From positions 1-64,000 of the forward strand of contig CALHDG010000034.1 in assembly GCA_938023075.1 (NCBI GenBank): DNA of 64,000 nt, given 5' to 3'. A model generated the notes under the pieces. That model did no database searches, was not told the origin of the DNA, and saw nothing but the letters and a program-made list of their open reading frames with translations. The stretch is from an uncultured Chitinophagales bacterium. GTDB taxonomy: Bacteria; Bacteroidota; Bacteroidia; Chitinophagales; JAHDHT01. Shown here piece by piece: positions 52,011 to 61,489 of the stretch. Position 1 is the first letter of the stretch. Every line of letters starts with the position of its first letter. A program made the translations under genes and the position numbers.

Positions 52011-52979
52011 TTAAAATGATATGTCTACCCGGCGATTTCTCTTTCTGCCTTCGGTGGTATTATTATCAGCAATAGGTTTGTCGGGTCCTTCTGAACTTGC
52101 CCTTACCTGATTTTGGTTAATGCCATTTCCGGTAAGATACTCTTTTACATAAATAGCCCGCTTTAAACCCAACTCTTTATTTTTTATAGGACTACCAATA
52201 TTATCCGTATGTCCAATTACTCTTATTTTTTTGCCGGGGTTGGCTTTTAAGTATACTTTTAAGTTTTCAACGTACTGCTTCAAATCAGCCGTTTTGATGA
52301 TTTTACTGCTGTTGGTTTGAAAATAAACCGTTTTTGGCGCCGCTTTAATTTGATCTTCAATGTCTTTTAATGCCACTTCTTTTTCTTTAACGGCAGGTTT
52401 AGGCAACTCCGTGATCTTCGCAGCAATTACGCCGGTCAATTTATCTTCAAAAGTAGCTAAAGCACGATTTGATAACTGACCTTTTGTAAGAACTTGCGCT
52501 TCTTTTACCCCTACCTTTAATAACTGCAATTTCGTATTTTCTGCCCTTGCCACACCCAAATTATCATAAGATGACGGTTTGTCATCAGCAGCCGTATACA
52601 AACCGGTTACTTCAATGGCTTTGTTGGGGTTTTTGTCTAAATACGTTTTAATTTCTTGAAATTGATTTCTTAAAGCCTCTGGAACAACCGGAAAAGCTGC
52701 ATTTCTTCCACTCTGATTAAAGTAAAAATTTTCACCTGATTTGTTGATAAAAGGCATCCCCGCAATACTAAATGGAACCGAATTTTTAGGTGCAGGTTTA
52801 ACCGGCTTGGGTTCCACTATTTTTTTGGGTGCTTTGGGTACCGGTTTTTCTTTAACGACTACCGTTTGTTCGGCACATTTATTTTTAATTTTACAAACAT
52901 ACCAATAGCCAGAGACGGCATACCACAAACCCAATAAAAGCAATAGCAAAAAAAGAAAACCACGCATAACCTTAAACAA
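52011..52979 (-). CDS. OmpA-family protein with N-terminal membrane anchor
   Basis: The 322-aa protein has a membrane helix (FLFLLLLLLGLWYAVSGYWYV), a Pro/Lys-rich linker, a first degenerate OmpA-like segment (about 90-185) and a complete C-terminal OmpA domain with KIRVIGHTDNIG and KELGLKRAIYVKEYL ... EGRKRNRRVDISF. The second domain should bind peptidoglycan. Unlike true OmpA it has no barrel and probably sits in the inner membrane. It leads the two-gene group with the coiled-coil HhH protein. Confidence 0.85.
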   Translation of the reverse strand: MFKVMRGFLFLLLLLLGLWYAVSGYWYVCKIKNKCAEQTVVVKEKPVPKAPKKIVEPKPVKPAPKNSVPFSIAGMPFINKSGENFYFNQSGRNAAFPVVPEALRNQFQEIKTYLDKNPNKAIEVTGLYTAADDKPSSYDNLGVARAENTKLQLLKVGVKEAQVLTKGQLSNRALATFEDKLTGVIAAKITELPKPAVKEKEVALKDIEDQIKAAPKTVYFQTNSSKIIKTADLKQYVENLKVYLKANPGKKIRVIGHTDNIGSPIKNKELGLKRAIYVKEYLTGNGINQNQVRASSEGPDKPIADNNTTEGRKRNRRVDISF

Positions 52980-53348
52980 TTAAAAATAGCTTGAAATGAA
53001 AATCAACCAAGTGCATTAATAACGATCTTTTGACTAATGCCAAAACATCAAGTCACTAAAAACACGGCGAAGTTACGGGAGTTTGCTTGAATTACCAATT
53101 GTGGGGGAACTTGCTTATGAAAGCCATAAAATCCCTCAATTTCATGAGATGGTGAAATAATTTCCAATCCAATATCCATTAAAGGTAGTTTTCGGCTGAT
53201 GAACTGCACCATTAAAATGATGAACCGTTTGAATAACTACAACATATGTGTTATTTTGGGATGGTTAAATTGTGCTAAACGACCATAATGTTAACCATCA
53301 AAGTCCTTTCATAATCGGAAAGACGACCACGAACAAAAACGAAATACC
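52980..53348. other. Intergenic region upstream of the TIR cassette
   Basis: The 369-nt gap separates the divergent OmpA-like and TIR genes. It contains TTTG-N19-TTATTTTG at 53228-53258 (one mismatch to the promoter consensus). At 53278-53294 is AACGACCATAATGTTAA, the reverse complement of a 17-nt stretch after the NHL gene. No gene was found. Confidence 0.4.
53228..53258 (+). promoter_or_regulatory. Candidate promoter of the TIR/STAND/LRR cassette
   Basis: TTTG, 19 nt, TTATTTTG has one mismatch to TAnnTTTG. The start of transcription would be near 53265, about 85 nt before the TIR start codon. Confidence 0.35.
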
Positions 53349-54074
53349 GTGAAAATATTTATTTCATACGCCCACGAAGATGAGTACTACAAAGATGAAT
53401 TGCTTAAAAGGCTGAAACCTTTTGAGAGTAAAGGGAAGATTAAATGTTGGCATGATAAATTAATTGATCCTGGAGAAAATAGAATAAATTGTATCATTAA
53501 GGCAATTAACGATTGTGAACTAATCCTGTTTTTAGTTAGTCCTGACTTTTTAAGTTCTGACCATATTGAAAACATAGAAAAAAAGATTGCTCTTGAAAGA
53601 AATAATGAAGGAGAAGTGCGCATTATACCTGTAATTTTGCGGCATTGTACTTTAACTGATTCGGGGTTAAGCAAATTTCAAGCTTTGCCAAAAAATGGAA
53701 AAGTCTTGTCTACATTGGAATCTTTGGACGAGGGATTATTCAATATTGTTGAAGAAATCGCCAAACTTGTCAAAATAAATAATAAAAAAGCTATTGAAAA
53801 AAATCAAAAAATATGGGCATCAGGATTAAGATATGCACTACTTAAGCATCCTATCGCTGTAAAAAATAATGCTACAGCCATATATCAACATTTTGGCTGG
53901 TTAATAGAAATCTTTTTACAAAAAATGAGCACTGATGTTGGCATGGATAAAACGCTTCGTCGACTATCATTTATGGCAGAAGTTTTTCAAAGCAGCATGC
54001 GCTATTTATGCTACATACAAATTGCCCAAATATTAAAAAATAAAAAACAAACAGAAATACTTAACTCCAATTAA
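53349..54074 (+). CDS. TIR-domain protein (first half of a split gene?)
   Basis: Residues 1-140 form a TIR-type domain: KIFISYAHEDEYYKDELLKRL (strand A, box 1), WHDKLIDPGENR (loop), CELILFLVSPDFLSSDHIENIE and VRIIPVILRHC. TIR domains either bind other TIRs or cleave NAD+; a Glu in the SPDFLSS-EN-E stretch could be catalytic. The remaining 100 residues are helical. The frame ends with TAA, but the same frame goes on as coding-like sequence (NFFELSKTDLAAFNWLDFL) directly into the next ORF, so a single protein of about 507 residues may be cut by one stop codon. It starts the TIR/STAND/LRR cassette. Confidence 0.85.
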   Translation: MKIFISYAHEDEYYKDELLKRLKPFESKGKIKCWHDKLIDPGENRINCIIKAINDCELILFLVSPDFLSSDHIENIEKKIALERNNEGEVRIIPVILRHCTLTDSGLSKFQALPKNGKVLSTLESLDEGLFNIVEEIAKLVKINNKKAIEKNQKIWASGLRYALLKHPIAVKNNATAIYQHFGWLIEIFLQKMSTDVGMDKTLRRLSFMAEVFQSSMRYLCYIQIAQILKNKKQTEILNSN

Positions 54075-54128
54075 AATTTTTTTGAGTTAAGCAAAACAGA
54101 TTTAGCTGCTTTTAATTGGCTTGATTTT

Positions 54129-54872
54129 TTGAAGAATAATGATTTAATCAAACGTGATGAAAATTTTGTGTCCGAAATATCCAATCTCGTAAACAAACTC
54201 AAACAACCAGGTAGCGACTTATATCGTTCGGCTTCCTTTTTAAAAGAAAAACGTTTACAACTATTAAATGGCGAACTTCCCGAAGATGAACAATTCAATC
54301 AATTATTAGAAGAATATTTGAAAGAATTGGGTTGTTGGTTAAAAGAAATTAGTTTTTTGGCAAATTACCGTTTAGCATCAATTAAAGGAATCGATCTGGA
54401 CTATTGGCTCGGGTCGGCTAAAAATTTTGTACATACCTATGGTGAATTACACGGTGTTTACAATCAACATAATAGCGAACAAAAAGACTTAATGACTCAA
54501 TCTATTAAGGATGTTTTTACTTACAGTAGAAGTGTGTTGTTCTTTAAAGGTAATAATATTGCTGATTGCTTGAATCAAATTAAAGGTAACACTGAGGATG
54601 AAAATAAGCATTTCCTGTCTTTATCTCCTTTAATTATTGACCATAGTGTACTTGTTGAAAAAGAAGAAACAAAGAAGCAAACTCCAGAGATCTACTATTA
54701 TACTGGTTATGAAAGTAATACCTATCATTTTAGCTATTATAAAAATGAATTAGTTTATAAAACTTGTGGAGAACTCAGTTCAAACAAAAGTATAGTAGTA
54801 AAAAAACAAAATGATAACCTACCTAAATTTGATGAGTTATTTGCCCAATTAGAACAAATTAGAACAAATTAG
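54129..54872 (+). CDS. Helical protein, in-frame continuation of the TIR gene
   Basis: The track uses a TTG start, but the frame is the same as that of the TIR gene and stays open back to the TIR stop codon at 54072-54074. The 15 codons between (FFELSKTDLAAFNWLDF) look like real protein. The sequence is helical to about residue 170, then has a beta-rich part (YYYTGYESNTYHFSYYKNELVYK). I recognise no domain. It may be the C-terminal half of a TIR effector, made separately by reinitiation or by stop-codon readthrough, or a genuine separate gene. A 10-bp tandem repeat covers its stop codon. Confidence 0.55.
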   Translation: MKNNDLIKRDENFVSEISNLVNKLKQPGSDLYRSASFLKEKRLQLLNGELPEDEQFNQLLEEYLKELGCWLKEISFLANYRLASIKGIDLDYWLGSAKNFVHTYGELHGVYNQHNSEQKDLMTQSIKDVFTYSRSVLFFKGNNIADCLNQIKGNTEDENKHFLSLSPLIIDHSVLVEKEETKKQTPEIYYYTGYESNTYHFSYYKNELVYKTCGELSSNKSIVVKKQNDNLPKFDELFAQLEQIRTN

Positions 54873-54880
54873 AACAAATT
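54848..54880 (+). repeat. 10-bp tandem repeat over the stop codon
   Basis: The unit AATTAGAACA occurs a little over three times and includes the TAG stop of the helical ORF. Since 10 is not a multiple of 3, slippage would shift the end of the reading frame. Confidence 0.7.
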
Positions 54881-54905
54881 ATACGACCAAATAAAGTAGT
54901 TTACT

Positions 54906-56762
54906 ATGAAAGAACATAGTCCATTTAAGTTTTTAGATGCCTACCAAAAAGACGACTACCAAGTTTTTTTTGGAAGGGAAAAAGAAACCGAAAGATTGTA
55001 TAAGGCTCTTAGCGGAGTAAAACACTTGTTGGTTTATGGACCTTCGGGAGCAGGTAAAACCAGCTTAATTGAATGTGGATTGCGTAATCAATTTTCGGAT
55101 GCTGATTGGTTTGCATTGAGCATAAGGCGGGGTGATAATATTAATGAATCCGTCTTTTCGTGCATCAATGAAGTTTTGGAACAAAAAATAATCCTTGATC
55201 CCGCAAGTCGTCTGCCAGAAGATAAAAGTATAAAGTTTGGACAGGCTATTGAACAGCTTTTTGAAGAACGTTTTCAACCAGTTTATTTATTATTTGATCA
55301 ATTTGAAGAACTGCTCATTTTAGGTAAAGAATCTGAACAAGAATCCTTTTTTAGCAATTTAGAAAAATTGATAAGTTACAAAATTCCGTGTCGAATTTTG
55401 CTTATTATGCGGGAGGAGTTTATTGGACATTTATCTGAATTTGAAAACATTTGCCCTACTATTTTTAAACATCGCTTTCGTTTGGAGAAGATGCGTAAAC
55501 ATAAAGTTGGTGAAGTAATTGAACAAATATTGGAAGCACCTGTATATTCTAGTTTTTATATTATGAAAGATTGTAAAGCTCTTTCGAAAGCTATTCATAG
55601 AAATTTACCTGATGAAAAACATGAAATAGAATTGACACATGTACAAGTCTTTTTGAGTGAGCTTTGGTATTGTGCTAAGAAGGAAACTAAAGACCTTCAA
55701 AAACCGTTATTACATCTTGATTTGGTAAATCAAATTGGTAATTTGAAAGTTATATTGAATAATTTCCTAAAAAAACAATTGCATGCACTAGACAAGAAAT
55801 ATGGAAAAAATAATGCTTTAGAAGTTTTGGAATCTATGATTTCTGAAAAACACACTAAACTGCAAATGAGTGACCTTCTTATTTCCAAAGAATTACATTA
55901 TAAGAAAATAACAGTCGAACTCCCGTATTTATTAAAAGATTTGGAACAATATCGTATAATTCGTTCTAAGAAGGCGGGTGGACAAATTCAATATGAAATT
56001 AGTCACGATCTTTTGGCGCAAGCAGTTGGGCAAAATTTGTCTGAAGAAATGCAATTGCGTAAAAAAGCAGAGGAAGTTTACAAAGTTTATGAAGAAGGAA
56101 AGAGTATGTTTAATCAAGATGATATTGACTACTTGAATCGATTTAAAGAATATAAAGATTATCCAACAACACTAAAAGATAAGATTAGAAGCAGTGAAGT
56201 GTTTTTAAAAAAGAAACAAGATCAAAAATTAGACGAGGCAGAAGAAATAGCAGAAAAAGAACGACAATTGCGGAACAAGGCAGAGTTAAATACTAAAAAA
56301 GCAAAACATAGAACTAATATTGCTTACTTCATTACACTAATTGCTGTATTTACGGCCGCAGCGGCTTTTAATTACTATAGAGAAGCCCAAGAACAATTTA
56401 AGAATGCCGAACAAAAAGAATTAGAAGCATTAGAAGCCAAACATAAAGAAGAACAGGAAAGAAAAAAGTCGGATAGCCTTCTTGTAATTAAAGAAAATAT
56501 ATTAAAAGATTTACAAAATCAAATCATTCTTACAGAAGAAAAAGAAATTGAACGACAAAAAGAAGAAAAAAAGCGTAAAGCTTCAGAAGTTGGTAGAAAA
56601 AATGAAAAAATAGTTCAAAAAATAAATCTTGCCAAGAGTTATATGAATAATGAAGGCTACGACTTAGCTTTAAAAGAGCTAAAAAAATTATTAAAATTAG
56701 CTCCAAATCATGTTGAAGCTATAGAATTAATTCAAAATTGTGAAGATAAACTTAAACGATAA
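54906..56762 (+). CDS. STAND-type NTPase with one membrane helix
   Basis: The 618-aa protein opens with FKFLDAYQKDDYQVFFGREKETERL, the signature start of nSTAND-type NTPases. Walker A is GPSGAGKTSLIECGL (45-53) and Walker B is YLLFDQFEELL (127-135). MREEFIGHL follows, and a winged-helix end shows YEISHDLLAQA (363-373). A single membrane helix (IAYFITLIAVFTAAAAF, about 471-490) separates it from a coiled coil and a TPR-like end (YDLALKELKKLLKLAPNHVEAIE). NTPases of this class are switches in programmed death and defence. The membrane helix would put the coiled coil and TPR in the periplasm, near the exported LRR protein encoded 2 nt downstream. Confidence 0.9.
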   Translation: MKEHSPFKFLDAYQKDDYQVFFGREKETERLYKALSGVKHLLVYGPSGAGKTSLIECGLRNQFSDADWFALSIRRGDNINESVFSCINEVLEQKIILDPASRLPEDKSIKFGQAIEQLFEERFQPVYLLFDQFEELLILGKESEQESFFSNLEKLISYKIPCRILLIMREEFIGHLSEFENICPTIFKHRFRLEKMRKHKVGEVIEQILEAPVYSSFYIMKDCKALSKAIHRNLPDEKHEIELTHVQVFLSELWYCAKKETKDLQKPLLHLDLVNQIGNLKVILNNFLKKQLHALDKKYGKNNALEVLESMISEKHTKLQMSDLLISKELHYKKITVELPYLLKDLEQYRIIRSKKAGGQIQYEISHDLLAQAVGQNLSEEMQLRKKAEEVYKVYEEGKSMFNQDDIDYLNRFKEYKDYPTTLKDKIRSSEVFLKKKQDQKLDEAEEIAEKERQLRNKAELNTKKAKHRTNIAYFITLIAVFTAAAAFNYYREAQEQFKNAEQKELEALEAKHKEEQERKKSDSLLVIKENILKDLQNQIILTEEKEIERQKEEKKRKASEVGRKNEKIVQKINLAKSYMNNEGYDLALKELKKLLKLAPNHVEAIELIQNCEDKLKR

Positions 56763-56764
56763 AT

Positions 56765-58144
56765 ATGCAACACTTGCTTACAACGGTTTTAGTTATTTTA
56801 TTTGGTTATGTGCTAATACAAGCACAAGATTGTGAAGCCTACAGTCGCTTAATTAAAGAAGCCAAAAGTGCTCGCAAAAGCCAAGACTACAAAACTGCCA
56901 TAAAAAAATATAATCTTGCAATGCTAAATTGTCCAGATAGTCTAAAGCTAATTCAACAAGAATTTTTAACAACGTTTAATAAAATTGATAGTATAAAAGA
57001 AAAAGCCGAACGTGAAAAAACGAAAGCCGACAGTGCCTTAGTTATGCTTTTGAATGAACAAAGTAAAAATAAGAAATTCATTGATGAGATTTATTTCTAT
57101 AAAGATCAGTTTGCATTATCTTATAAAGACGGAAAATACGGACTTGTCAATAAATTTGATGAAGCTCCGATAAAATACAAATACTCAAGCGCAGAACAAT
57201 TTGATACAACCGGTTTTGCAAAAGTAAAAATTAAAGATCAAAATTATACAATAGACTATCTAATAGATACCGCAGGAAAAGAATACACAGTCGCTTACAA
57301 CATCGAAAATTTAAATAATAGTACCGAGGTGTTAGATTTAAGATCAGATAAATCGACCCATTTCCCAGTTGAAATTTTCAAACATAAACAACTTCAAGAT
57401 GTGATATTAGGTAGTAATATGAACTCTCTTGAACTAAGAGGCAACAAAAGTAAAAAACTGAGTAGCTTACCAAAAAGGCTTGTACAATTCAACAACTTAG
57501 TGGAGCTAAATGTAAGCAATAATGAACTCAGTAGTTTACCAGAAAAATTTGGTGAATTGAGTAATTTAAAAATACTTAATTTAAGTAAAAATGAACTAAG
57601 CAGTTTGCCAAAGACACTTGAAAATTTACAAAACTTACAGATTTTGGATTTAAGCCATAATAAATTAGAAACCTTAAATGAAGCATTTGGTAAATTTAAA
57701 CTCTTAGTAACTCTAAATTTAAGTAATAATAAAATGGGCAAGCTGCCAAATATATTCGAGCATCTAGATAGTTTAAAAAATATAAACTTAAGTAATAATC
57801 AGTTAAACGATTTACCATCTACATTTAGTAAATTAATCAACCTAACAAATCTTAATTTAATAGGCAACCAATTCAATACTTTACCAAAATCAATTAGTCA
57901 ATTAAAAAACTTAACCGAACTTAGCTTAAATGGAAATCAATTAGTCAACTTACCTCCATCTATCGGGAGATTAAAAAACTTAGAATACCTTAACTTAAGC
58001 AACAACAAGAAATTAACGAATCTACCTTCTGAAATAGATCAGCTAAAAAATTTAGTGTTACTTGATTTGAGTGGAACACGCATTAATGCATTTAAAGTTA
58101 AGCAATTACAAAATAAACTTCCAGACTGCTCAATTAGATGGTAG
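56765..58144 (+). CDS. Exported leucine-rich-repeat protein
   Basis: The 459-aa protein has a signal peptide (TTVLVILFGYVLIQAQ), a TPR-like helix pair (SRLIKEAKSARKSQDYKTAIKKYN), a coiled coil, a WG-repeat-like segment (FALSYKDGKYGLVNKFDEAPIKY, about 110-165) and about ten leucine-rich repeats of 23 residues from 210 to 455 (LKILNLSKNELSSLPKTLENL type). The signal peptide places the LRRs outside the cytoplasm. The 2-nt spacing after the STAND gene indicates linked translation. It is a good candidate for the sensor of the TIR/STAND cassette, binding through its TPR to the periplasmic TPR of the NTPase; this is inference from architecture. Confidence 0.9.
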   Translation: MQHLLTTVLVILFGYVLIQAQDCEAYSRLIKEAKSARKSQDYKTAIKKYNLAMLNCPDSLKLIQQEFLTTFNKIDSIKEKAEREKTKADSALVMLLNEQSKNKKFIDEIYFYKDQFALSYKDGKYGLVNKFDEAPIKYKYSSAEQFDTTGFAKVKIKDQNYTIDYLIDTAGKEYTVAYNIENLNNSTEVLDLRSDKSTHFPVEIFKHKQLQDVILGSNMNSLELRGNKSKKLSSLPKRLVQFNNLVELNVSNNELSSLPEKFGELSNLKILNLSKNELSSLPKTLENLQNLQILDLSHNKLETLNEAFGKFKLLVTLNLSNNKMGKLPNIFEHLDSLKNINLSNNQLNDLPSTFSKLINLTNLNLIGNQFNTLPKSISQLKNLTELSLNGNQLVNLPPSIGRLKNLEYLNLSNNKKLTNLPSEIDQLKNLVLLDLSGTRINAFKVKQLQNKLPDCSIRW

Positions 58145-58773
58145 TTTGTTATTTCAAATTGATCATGTAAGTTTTCTGAAAGTACCAATTATGCCAAAAT
58201 AAATTTTTGTAGCAAATTGTGAAAATCAGAACTCTGAACCAATAAAATGAAGTGCCACATCAAACAGATTCATCAGAGTCTTCTGCTAGGGATTTAGACA
58301 GGGGGAGGTGAGATTTTTTGGAAAAGGTGTCATCTCTAAAATCAAAATATAAGCGTGTTCACTTTATGAAAGCAACGGTTGTAACTGTTGATTTTCTGGT
58401 TGGAATTGGAGTTTTTGACCTTTGACAATCAAGCTCGGCGAGATGTGCAATCTCGTTGTATCTTTATTCTAAAAAATGAATGCAAGCATTTTTAATGCGG
58501 AAAGTTTGCATTATAGTATTATTGATTATCCCTATTCTTTCGGAAATGCATAAGTATTTAAATCCTCAGAATCATCAATCTACTTCAACTTCAATTGATA
58601 TAACCAACACACTTTTTCAATCCAACAGATTCTGAGCAAGCTGCTTCACTGCGTTTAGCATCTTCTCAGAATGACGGTTTTTGTTTGAGGGGTAATCTGC
58701 TTTGAATTTAAATGATTTCAAAATAGTTGAACCTTTTAAATCAGGTCATCCTAAACCATTTTAAAACAAACCT
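58145..58773. other. Gene-free region between the LRR gene and nqrF
   Basis: The 629-nt region contains no convincing gene. It holds short hairpins: CGAGAT-GTGCA-ATCTCG at about 58439-58456, and ATTCTGAG...CTCAGAAT at 58629-58672, a REP-like repeat of a type frequent in Bacteroidota. It seems to be a site where small repeats accumulated between convergent genes. Confidence 0.5.
58629..58672. repeat. REP-like inverted repeat
   Basis: ATTCTGAG and CTCAGAAT enclose 28 nt (CAAGCTGCTTCACTGCGTTT...). The 8-bp stem is perfect. Confidence 0.5.
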
Positions 58774-60120
58774 CTAGCCACCAAAATCATCAAAAGCAAT
58801 ATTCTCATCGGGCACGCCCAAATCATCTAAGGCTTTTATAACGGAGGCATTCATTAAGGGTGGACCGCAAAAATAGTATTCAATTTCTTCTGGTTCTGGA
58901 TGATGCTTTAAATACATATCATAACAAACCGGCATAATGAAGCCTTTAAAACCATCGCCTTCCTCGTTAAGGGCTTTCTTTTCTTGCCAGTTATCTTCAG
59001 GTAAAGGATTATCTAAAGCTACGTGAAATTTAAAGTTGGGAAACTCTCTTTCTAAAGCTCTAAATTCATCTATATAGAACAACTCGCGTTTGGTTCTACC
59101 ACCATACCAGTAAGAAATTTTACGGTCGGATGTGCGCAATGTTTGTAACAAATGAAACAAATGAGAACGAAGTGGCGCCATACCAGCACCGCCGCCAATA
59201 TACACCATTTCTTTTTTGGTATCCTTAATAAAAAATTCTCCATATGGACCAGAAACGACAACCTTATCGCCCGGCTTACAATCGAAAATATAAGAAGAAC
59301 AAATACCAGGGTTCACATCCATCCAACCGTTTTTGGCTCTGTCCCAAGGCGGTGTGGCTACACGAATGTTCAGTTTTACAATGTTACCTTCGGCAGGGTG
59401 GTTAGCCATAGAATAGGCTCTAAAAATGGGTTCTTCATTCACCATCTTCAAATCCCATAGTTGAAACTTATCCCATTCCGATTGGTATTTATCTTTCCCC
59501 GCCGGATCGTTTGGCAAAGGCGCAATATCAATATTTTTATAATCAACAGTACACTCCGGCACATCAATTTGTATGTAACCTCCCGATTCAAAATCTAACT
59601 CCTCCCCTTCTGGTAGCTTTACTACAAACTCTTTAATAAAGGAAGCAACATTATAGTTAGAAACTACTTCACACTCCCATTTTTTGATACCAAATACTTC
59701 TTCCGGTACCGCTAAAACCATATCGTTTTTCACCTTAACCTGACAAGCGAGTCGCCAATTTTCTTTGGCTTCTTTGCGGCTCAAGTGGTTCATTTCGGTA
59801 GGTAGTACATCCCCTCCCCCATCAAAAATCTGACATTTACACATGGCACATGTGCCACCGCCACCACAGGCAGAAGGCAAAAACAAATCGTTTTCTGATA
59901 AAGCCGTTAACAAGTTAGCACCGGGTTTGGTTATGATGGGTTTTGCTTCATCTCCATTAACAATTAAAGAAACATCACCTGAAGGAACCAAACGAGATTT
60001 TGCCAACATTAATGATCCTACCAAAAATAAAATGATGGTTAAGAAAGCCATTACAGCTGCCATAACCAAGGTGCCGGTAGCAACCCACAATAAAATACTA
60101 CACGTGATTATTGATATCAT
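58774..60120 (-). CDS. nqrF: Na+-NQR subunit F (NADH-oxidising)
   Basis: NqrF takes electrons from NADH and feeds them into the Na+-pumping NADH:quinone reductase. The 448-aa protein has the N-terminal membrane helix, a 2Fe-2S ferredoxin domain ([20 protein letters not shown], last Cys in WRLACQV), the FAD-binding region ([10 protein letters not shown]) and the NADH domain ([30 protein letters not shown]). It is slightly longer than typical owing to insertions around the flavin domain. It ends the nqr operon, 9 nt after nqrE. Confidence 0.97.
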   Translation of the reverse strand: MISIITCSILLWVATGTLVMAAVMAFLTIILFLVGSLMLAKSRLVPSGDVSLIVNGDEAKPIITKPGANLLTALSENDLFLPSACGGGGTCAMCKCQIFDGGGDVLPTEMNHLSRKEAKENWRLACQVKVKNDMVLAVPEEVFGIKKWECEVVSNYNVASFIKEFVVKLPEGEELDFESGGYIQIDVPECTVDYKNIDIAPLPNDPAGKDKYQSEWDKFQLWDLKMVNEEPIFRAYSMANHPAEGNIVKLNIRVATPPWDRAKNGWMDVNPGICSSYIFDCKPGDKVVVSGPYGEFFIKDTKKEMVYIGGGAGMAPLRSHLFHLLQTLRTSDRKISYWYGGRTKRELFYIDEFRALEREFPNFKFHVALDNPLPEDNWQEKKALNEEGDGFKGFIMPVCYDMYLKHHPEPEEIEYYFCGPPLMNASVIKALDDLGVPDENIAFDDFGG

Positions 60121-60129
60121 AATTTAATT

Positions 60130-60741
60130 TTAGAGTTTAATACCCATAAAGCTCATAAAGGCAACGCCCATTAAGCCGGTTATAATAAAAGCAATACCCA
60201 AACCTCTTAAAGGAGCCGGTACGGCACTGTAACGTAATTTTTCGCGAATAGCTGCTAAGGCAACAATGGCAAGAAAGAAACCAAAACCGCTACCCAAACC
60301 ATAAGGAATACTTTCGGCAAAGTTGTAATCTTTTGAGATCATAAATAAAGTACCGCCCAAAATGGCGCAGTTTACCGTTATTAAAGGTAAGAAAATACCC
60401 AGCGAGGTATATAAAGGTGGAAAGAATTTTTCAATCACCATTTCTACCAATTGCACAAAAGAAGCAATTACCGCGATGTATACTATTAAGCCGAGAAAAG
60501 TCAAATCGACCTCCGCAAAAGAAGGACTGATCCAAGCTAAGGCTCCTTCGTTTAATAAATTGGTTTTAATAATATAATTGATGGGTGTAGTTAAAGCCAA
60601 TACGAAAATGACGGCTAAACCTAAACCAAAGGCTGTTTTTACCGTTTTGGAAACCGCCAAAAAAGAGCACATCCCCAAAAAATAGGCAAGTACCATATTT
60701 TCGATAAAAGCTGATTGTACAAATATATTTAAATAATGCAT
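60130..60741 (-). CDS. nqrE: Na+-NQR subunit E
   Basis: A 203-aa inner-membrane subunit with six helices, starting [29 protein letters not shown] as is usual for NqrE. The conserved cysteines ([10 protein letters not shown] and TVNCAILGG) that take part in holding an iron centre between NqrD and NqrE are present. It lies 23 nt after nqrD. Confidence 0.97.
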   Translation of the reverse strand: MHYLNIFVQSAFIENMVLAYFLGMCSFLAVSKTVKTAFGLGLAVIFVLALTTPINYIIKTNLLNEGALAWISPSFAEVDLTFLGLIVYIAVIASFVQLVEMVIEKFFPPLYTSLGIFLPLITVNCAILGGTLFMISKDYNFAESIPYGLGSGFGFFLAIVALAAIREKLRYSAVPAPLRGLGIAFIITGLMGVAFMSFMGIKL

Positions 60742-60764
60742 TATTGTTTTATTTTATAAGATGT

Positions 60765-61454
60765 TTACGAAATGTCAATTAATTCAGGTTTGCGGGCACG
60801 TTGCCACCAAATAAAAATACCAATTAAAAACATAGCGGCTGCTGGTGTAAGCATTAAACCGTTGTTTACATAACCCAAATCATATACAAATTGTGGTATT
60901 AGTTGTACTTTAAATAAAGAACCTGAACCGAACAACTCACGAGCTACTGCCACAAAAATTAAAATTACTCCGTAGCCTACTCCGTTACCAAGACCATCGA
61001 GAAAAGATTGCCATGGTTTGTTTGCCATCGCAAAGGCTTCTAAGCGCCCCATAACCATGCAGTTGGTAATGATTAAACCAATGTAAACTGATAATTCTTT
61101 ACTTAATGCATATTGGTAGGCTTTTAAAACCTCAGAAACTACGGTAACCAAACTGGCAATTACAACCAATTGAACAATCATCCGAATGCTGGAAGGAATG
61201 GTGTTACGCAATAAAGAGATGACCAGATTAGCAAAACCACAAACGAATATTACACACAAAGTCATTACAAAAGCAGGTTTAACTTGTGTAGTTACCGCCA
61301 ATGCCGAGCAGATTCCAAGAACCTGTACGGTAATTGGATTCGATTCGTCTAATGGATCGGTTAATACTTTTCTATCTTTTTTTGATAGAAAGGGTTTCCG
61401 CTTTTTGGGAATATTTTTTACTTCTTCAGAAACTTCTGCTGTAGCAGTACTCAT
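60765..61454 (-). CDS. nqrD: Na+-NQR subunit D
   Basis: A 229-aa membrane subunit with six helices. LGICSALAVTTQ and YIGLIITNCMVMGRLEAFAM carry the two conserved cysteines matching those of NqrE. A basic N-terminal extension of about 25 residues (NIPKKRKPFLSKKDRK) precedes the usual start of the protein. It lies 35 nt after nqrC. Confidence 0.97.
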   Translation of the reverse strand: MSTATAEVSEEVKNIPKKRKPFLSKKDRKVLTDPLDESNPITVQVLGICSALAVTTQVKPAFVMTLCVIFVCGFANLVISLLRNTIPSSIRMIVQLVVIASLVTVVSEVLKAYQYALSKELSVYIGLIITNCMVMGRLEAFAMANKPWQSFLDGLGNGVGYGVILIFVAVARELFGSGSLFKVQLIPQFVYDLGYVNNGLMLTPAAAMFLIGIFIWWQRARKPELIDIS

Positions 61455-61489
61455 AATATATTATTTAATTTCTGTTTATTATTTTAATA

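Noticed and set aside
57394-57741. 115-aa minus-strand ORF inside the LRR gene
   Set aside because: It is a leucine/serine-rich shadow of the LRR repeats; the plus-strand frame has signal peptide, operon context and domain evidence.
58145-58773. tRNA or other RNA gene in the gap before nqrF
   Set aside because: The hairpins there are short unlinked inverted repeats; no cloverleaf or CCA end could be built.
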